From Micromussa lordhowensis (Eukaryota > Cnidaria > Anthozoa > Scleractinia > Lobophylliidae), in NCBI GenBank assembly GCA_964020085.1, contig OZ026600.1:14548323-14612322 (forward strand): a stretch of DNA of 64,000 nucleotides, in the 5' to 3' direction. Below the pieces are notes generated by a model. It made no database searches. It was not told the DNA's origin and worked only from the letters and a program-made list of their open reading frames with translations. This document shows, one piece after another, positions 59,303 through 64,000 of this stretch. Made by a program: the position numbers and the translations under genes. The number at the start of each line of letters is the position of its first letter. Positions within the stretch are counted from its first letter, which is position 1.

Positions 59303-62300
59303 ATGTCATTTAACAGTCCTTCCGTTCGCCGAAGTCGTGCGTATAATGGTAGCCACCTTTCCAGCTTTCCCCAATACCAGAGCTTAGCAGAGACTTACGG
59401 ATGCTCTGTTGTGCACAAGACCTATATGTCAGATTCCTTTGCTCGGTGCTCTGGCCTCTACCACCACGACTTGCTGGGACATTTCGGCTGTGTGAATGCC
59501 ATAGAATTCTCCAGTAATTGCGGAGAATTCATTGTTTCAGGTGCGCATCTTGCTTATATTCGATTTTGTTCTTTGCTATGGTCCTTTCATTTGAGGAAGC
59601 TCCATATTTGTCGGGATTCTTTGTTAGGTTGGGCGAATTGCACGTTAAATTATGAACCCGCGTTTCTTTTCGTGAATTTTTTTTTTTAGTTTAGAGACAT
59701 GTTTTTAGGTTATAATTTCAGGCATCCCTAGCATGTTCATGCCACGTATTTCCCCTTAGCTTAGTTACAATCCTCAATTTAATAATCTACCTGTCTCGGA
59801 TAAGCACCCTAGAATAGGCAACCCTCTTTAATAAGCCCATCCCCTTGAATATACACTGTTTGCACAAATGTCCCTACTATCAGCCAAAATTTGAAATAGG
59901 TAACCCTTCCAGCTGGGTATGCTTTATGGGCCCTTGATGTTACAGGTGAACTTGCCTGTTGTTGATACAATTCGCCCATAAAGTAACAAGCGTAAAGACT
60001 GAGGCTACATGTGAATCAAAACTTAATACTAGGATAATAATAATATAATATGAACGATATTTTATGGAAAAGCATTGAATCAAGCAGACAGAATCAGACA
60101 CAGCTAGACAGCGCGTCTGAGAGCAGAAAAATTGTACTCTCCTCTCAATTTTTATTTCAGTGTCTACAGTGTAATATATACGGGAAATTATTTCTGGGAT
60201 TCAGCTCTGTTCCTGTTTGAACAAAAAGTACTTCAGTGCCGGAACACGAAACATAACATAAGAATTCTCCAGCTCAAGATGTCATGCAAACCGTTAACCT
60301 ATAAAATTTGGTGCTGTACAAGTCATACAACGATTCTCAAATTCCACAACCTGATTTCTTCAGTTCGCCGATTTTATACAAAAATTTTGGAAATATCAAA
60401 ATTTTTACTCTTTTTTTTTAATTTTAGAGAGCTGCTATTTCAGTAATGAGTCACCGTGGCTTCACAACTGTTGCAGTTCGAGTTCATACGATTCACCTGT
60501 GAAGTACTCTTTGCTCTTTGCATAAACATCCTATTTATCACTCCTTTGGTTCTCTCTGAAAAAGTGCTATTTTTTTAACCATAAACCAACACCAGTCACT
60601 TGATTCCATCAGTTTGAAAACCAAACTACCAAATGGACCTAAAATTTACAACGGTACAAGTTTGCCTCATTTGTTGGGGGCAGGTTTCTCAGCTACAAAA
60701 AAATATGGATCGAAAACCACCAATCACAGCCCACTAGCATGACCTTTTGAACTGCATGTGAAACAAACACTAGCCAGCATCGCTTGTGATTGGCTCATTG
60801 TTTTGCTCTCAGATGTGCTGTCTAGCTGTGTCTGATCCTGTCTGCTCGATGAATCCCTTTTCCATATTAAATACAACGTTCTTATCTATTATTTGCTGAT
60901 AGATAAGCTTAAATAGAAAAAAGAACATTTTCAGTATTTGAAAACAGTGAAATTTTGTTTTGTGTCAAGTCATGACTAATCCATGCTGCAGTTTGGTGGT
61001 TATCTTTTGTGGTTTTATCTCGCATTTGATTGGTCCCAAAACAATAAACATTCCAGACATTTTCTCTGGTGTTCACGGTTTTACGGGAAAGACTGTAAAA
61101 TTGGATATTTGATTGTGTGGTTTATCTCTTTCATTTCCAAGGTGGTGATGATCGCCGTGTTGTTGTGTGGAATGTGGAAAAATGTGTCTATGGAACTCAA
61201 AAACCAATAACTATGAAAGGAGAGCACAGGTCAAATATATTCTGTACTGTTTTTGACAATGACAACAGACATATCTTTTCAGCAGGTAGGTTTCTTGTGT
61301 TTAGTTAACAAAGTGACCATTCATTTTCTGTGGTCTGTACCATTATAGACAGTAGAGATGATGCTGTAAAATGTCTAAAACTCAAGTAGTTCATTAGCAG
61401 CCAGCAAAAGTAGTTTCATTACATAGTTTTGGACATTTCATGGCCTCAATCCTGTAGCCTGTAAGAGCGTGGACTGACGTGATGTGAAAATGTTGTTGAT
61501 TTGGTTCTACCACAAAATATTGCAGACATCTCTGGTTTATGTCTATAAGTCGCAACAGTCTTTCAGTATTATGGGTTATTTTCTGGAACATAGCTTCCAA
61601 CCAGTTTTAAACTGGTTAGAAGAGCAGTTTTAAACTGTGTTGTAAAACCAAAACCAAGTACCCTAAAATATGTAAATTATACTTGTCTATTTTTTGACAC
61701 TTCTATTTTTTTTTAAGAAATAGCCCAAAGAAAACATGCATGCTGATTGGTTAAAAATGGTAATTAAAAATGTAGCTATCGTAAGTCAGAATGAAATTCA
61801 GGTTAAAATGAAATTCCTTTGTTTCTTAATCCTAATTATTCATGAATCATGATTGTTAGAGTTAGAAGACAAAGGAAATTGAGAATCAAACTAGGTTAAA
61901 ATCATTTCAACCTGAATTTCATTTTGACCTACAACAGAGCCAGTGAAAGCACACAAAGCGTGTGTGAGCTGGATGGCAAACTGGTACAAGTTTTTAGCTT
62001 AAGTGTAGTAAATGCAAAACCAAAGCAGATGTAAATTACTTTTGACACTCAAGTTAGAAACGGCTCCAACATGTAACAAAGGCTATTTTCACTCTGACTT
62101 TGAAAAATTTTTTTTTGTTTTTAATAGGGAGTAGGGAAGTGGGAAAGTAGAATTTTCAGTAATGTCTGTGTATAGCTAGATCAGATTGGAACATGCAAGG
62201 CCTTGGGTCTGTAATCAAGATCACCCTGGGGTGAATCCCGGGGGTAAACTCCCATATGACAAGGTCAATGATGCTTGTCATCTCATATAGGGGTATAAAT

Positions 62301-62962
62301 CAAGTGTTCTGGTCTCACATAGGGTGTTTATGATGAATATTTCTAGGGGTCAAATAAAGCTCCAGCCACACCTAGATTATTGTCCTTTAGAGGTTTAACT
62401 CAAATTTCCAAGAAGCATCCCAACCTTTTCATATGGAAGGCTCCCCTCCGGAAGGTGAATCCAGTTTTTAAAAGACCTGTAGACATGGCCAGCTAGCCTG
62501 CCTCCATTGATATACAAGGGTATTTTCCTTGGGGAATTTTTTAGAAAAACACTTCAAAAATGATTTCTTCTTCACTTTCTCTTGATTTTATGATCTGTAT
62601 TATAATTACAGCACTTATATTCTAACCTTAGTGTGCTAAATTCGATCAAGATCCTGGGTTGTTAGTTTCAAGATTTTTAATGCCAAGATATATCTGCAAA
62701 CTTATTTTCTATCAGCCCTCTTGTTTACAGAAACATCCATTTGGGTATTTTCCTCAGATAGGCACTATGGGCTGATAGTGTTTCTCCGCAGAACACTATT
62801 GCGTCACATGATCAATTTAAACCAATAAAAACTGGAGAAAAACCAAGTAGTGGGTACATTAATGGACATACACAGGAAAAGAACTGTCAAAAAATCTAGT
62901 AACCTTTTTTCCCTTTTGTTAATAGGTAATGATAATCAAGCACTGCGACATGATTTCACAAC
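59303..62962 (+). CDS. DCAF5: DDB1- and CUL4-associated factor 5, 5' part
   Basis: WD-repeat substrate receptor for CUL4-DDB1 ubiquitin ligase. Three exons: 59303-59540, 61142-61285 and 62926-62962, joined in frame. The start ATG is preceded by an in-frame TAA twelve bases upstream. After a divergent, Ser-rich N-terminus of about 50 residues comes GLYHHDLLGHFGCVNAIEFS, then VSGGDDRRVVVWNVEKCVYG and PITMKGEHRSNIFCTVFD, then GGNDNQALRHDF, closely following the first two WD repeats of vertebrate DCAF5. The donor at 62963 is GTAAGTCG (phase 2), so most of the gene, including the remaining blades, lies past the window's end. Confidence 0.9.
60052..60881. mobile_element. Long inverted-repeat element in DCAF5 intron 1
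   Basis: Arms of roughly 80-90 bases: GAACGATATTTTATGGAAAAG...CAGACAGAATCAGACACAGC and the reverse complement at the right (GCTGTGTCTGATCCTGTCTG...CTTTTCCATATTAAAT). The body has no transposase frame. The exact target duplication is not clear. Confidence 0.65.
61780..61935. repeat. Foldback, TGAAATTCAGGTT arms
   Basis: The left arm (GTAAGTCAGAATGAAATTCAGGTTAAAATGA) pairs with the right arm (AACCTGAATTTCATTTTGACC). In DCAF5 intron 2. Confidence 0.6.
62205..62460. repeat. Dispersed repeat with GGGGGTAAACTCCCATAT
   Basis: Contains TGAATCCCGGGGGTAAACTC, CATATAGGGGTATAAATC and TCTAGGGGTCAAATAAA. It shares the ACTCCCrTATxxxA theme with 30196. No coding potential. Confidence 0.4.
62690..62830. repeat. 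Dispersed repeat family A, copy 3
   Basis: Matches the outer part of 17060-17190: TTATTTTCTAT, GCTTGTTTACAGAAACA variants, GGGTATTTTCC, TGCGTCACATGATCAATTTA. In DCAF5 intron 2, about 100 bases before exon 3. Confidence 0.6.
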
Positions 62963-63650
62963 GTAAGTCGGCAATTAATAAATGAATGTATTTTTTTGTA
63001 CAAAATGTTGTAATCAGAAGGCAGTTCAGAGTTGACACCAACAGTAATTGCTGGAGAAGGGTTTTTGTGATATCCAGAATAATCAAGGGGGAGGTAAGTG
63101 TTATCGGCTGAAGCTGAAGCTGAAGGCTGAGGTTGGTTACACTTAGTAAGACCTTATTGTTAAAACTCAAATAATTTCACAAATTGTTTTATTATACATG
63201 TACATTATTACAATACTGTAAGCTGTGAGTAAAACCAACTTAAATTATTTGTCCGAACACTAAATGCGAATTTAGTTAATTGCTAAAACTCTTGGCTTTC
63301 CCCAACTTTTTTCAATCATTGTCATCTTCAGATATTGTTCTGTATTTCTTTTGGCTACTAATCTGTCAATTTTTGCATATTTTCTGTGCCAACTTTGGCC
63401 AACATTATCTACATTTTCTTATTTTATAGTCAGAAATGTGATCAAAGTGGAAAGACCTTTTAGGAGCTGTGAAACTGTGCCTGAAAGGCGACAAAAACAA
63501 AAGGACTGTACATGCAGCTGATGATGTGACCATGCTTGACAAATGCAAACATATCGAGAATTATCTAATAATGCAGCAAAGTCATTGAATGATAATTATT
63601 TTAATCACGAGCAATTGAAATCACATACCTGGTCTTGAACGATATAGTTA

Positions 63651-63954
63651 CTTATTATTCAACAAATTGTAACACTATCCAAATATGGTCATGATGCTCT
63701 CGATATCTGTCATCCGTAGGTAACAGATATCCGGTGGTATACGTAGCTTCGTACGTGGGAAGAAAAAGTGAAGTGAGATAATGTCGACAGAGAGATTTAC
63801 AAGGATTTAGGCTGTTTTGTTATCAATTTGTTGAATAATAAAACAATTATCCTGCTCAATCTCGCGGAATATCGTCTGATTTTAGCCGACTCGGCCTACG
63901 ACCTCGTCGGCTAAGTATCAGACGATATTCGGCACGATTTCGCAGGATAATTGT
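63651..63954. repeat. Nested inverted repeats after DCAF5 exon 3
   Basis: The inner palindrome 63842-63954 has AACAATTATCCTGC arms and a GCCGACTCGG turn, with TCGTCTGA on both sides. An adjacent pair TTATTATTCAACAAATTG (63651) and its complement (63819) makes a second arm set. Non-coding. Confidence 0.65.
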
Positions 63955-64000
63955 TAAATATACAGCTGTATTGCATTTCTTTTTAGTGGTGAAACAATTG

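Noticed and set aside
1..64000. CRISPR arrays, operons, bacterial promoters or terminators
   Set aside because: None seen; introns, poly(A) hexamers and gene content show an animal nuclear sequence.

Overview
This is an intron-rich metazoan nuclear window. It carries five protein-coding genes, three of them complete or nearly so, alternating + - + - + along the DNA. The gene set (a Golgi golgin, a mitochondrial copper-delivery factor, a basal-body protein, a ciliary nexin-link protein and a CUL4 substrate receptor) is animal-wide. The intron structure, AT-rich spacers, abundant foldback elements and recurring 255-bp tRNA-bearing repeat suggest an anthozoan cnidarian, probably a stony coral. 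That assignment is inference from the style of the genes and repeats, not from a search.

Layout: (1) 3312-16183 (+) TRIP11/GMAP-210, lacking only its 5' end, with one giant 4-kb coiled-coil exon. (2) 16184-25200, a repeat-rich spacer with a dead L1/Tx1-type LINE, CR1/L2-type LINE pieces and an 0.85-kb inverted-repeat element. (3) 25243-28680 (-) COA6, two coding exons split by a 3.2-kb intron. (4) 28954-40212 (+) CCDC61, 17 exons, divergent from COA6 across 273 bp. It has one GC-AG intron and two introns with minor-spliceosome (U12) signals. (5) 40213-44804, a convergent spacer with degenerate minisatellite and palindromes. (6) 44805-59008 (-) DRC7, 17 exons, its introns hosting LINE pieces, foldbacks and a mobile tRNA repeat array. 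(7) 59303 to beyond the end (+) DCAF5, first three exons, divergent from DRC7 across about 0.3 kb.

Every exon listed was joined by hand using AG acceptors, GT (once GC) donors and codon phase. All joins of CCDC61, DRC7, COA6 and the DCAF5 piece keep frame. TRIP11 has one ambiguous join. CCDC61 (basal body) and DRC7 (nexin-dynein regulatory complex) are tail-to-tail ciliary neighbours, each sharing a short divergent promoter with an unrelated housekeeping gene.

The most interesting signals are: a TTAA-flanked inverted-repeat element that inserted exactly in the branch-point TTAA of a U12-type intron and recreated the branch site by its target duplication; a three-copy tRNA-like array, partly inverted, bounded by a perfect 15-bp direct repeat as if the whole array had moved once; a foldback with a 9-bp target duplication and another with an 8-bp one; and an inverted-repeat element with a paralogous empty site 3.4 kb away.
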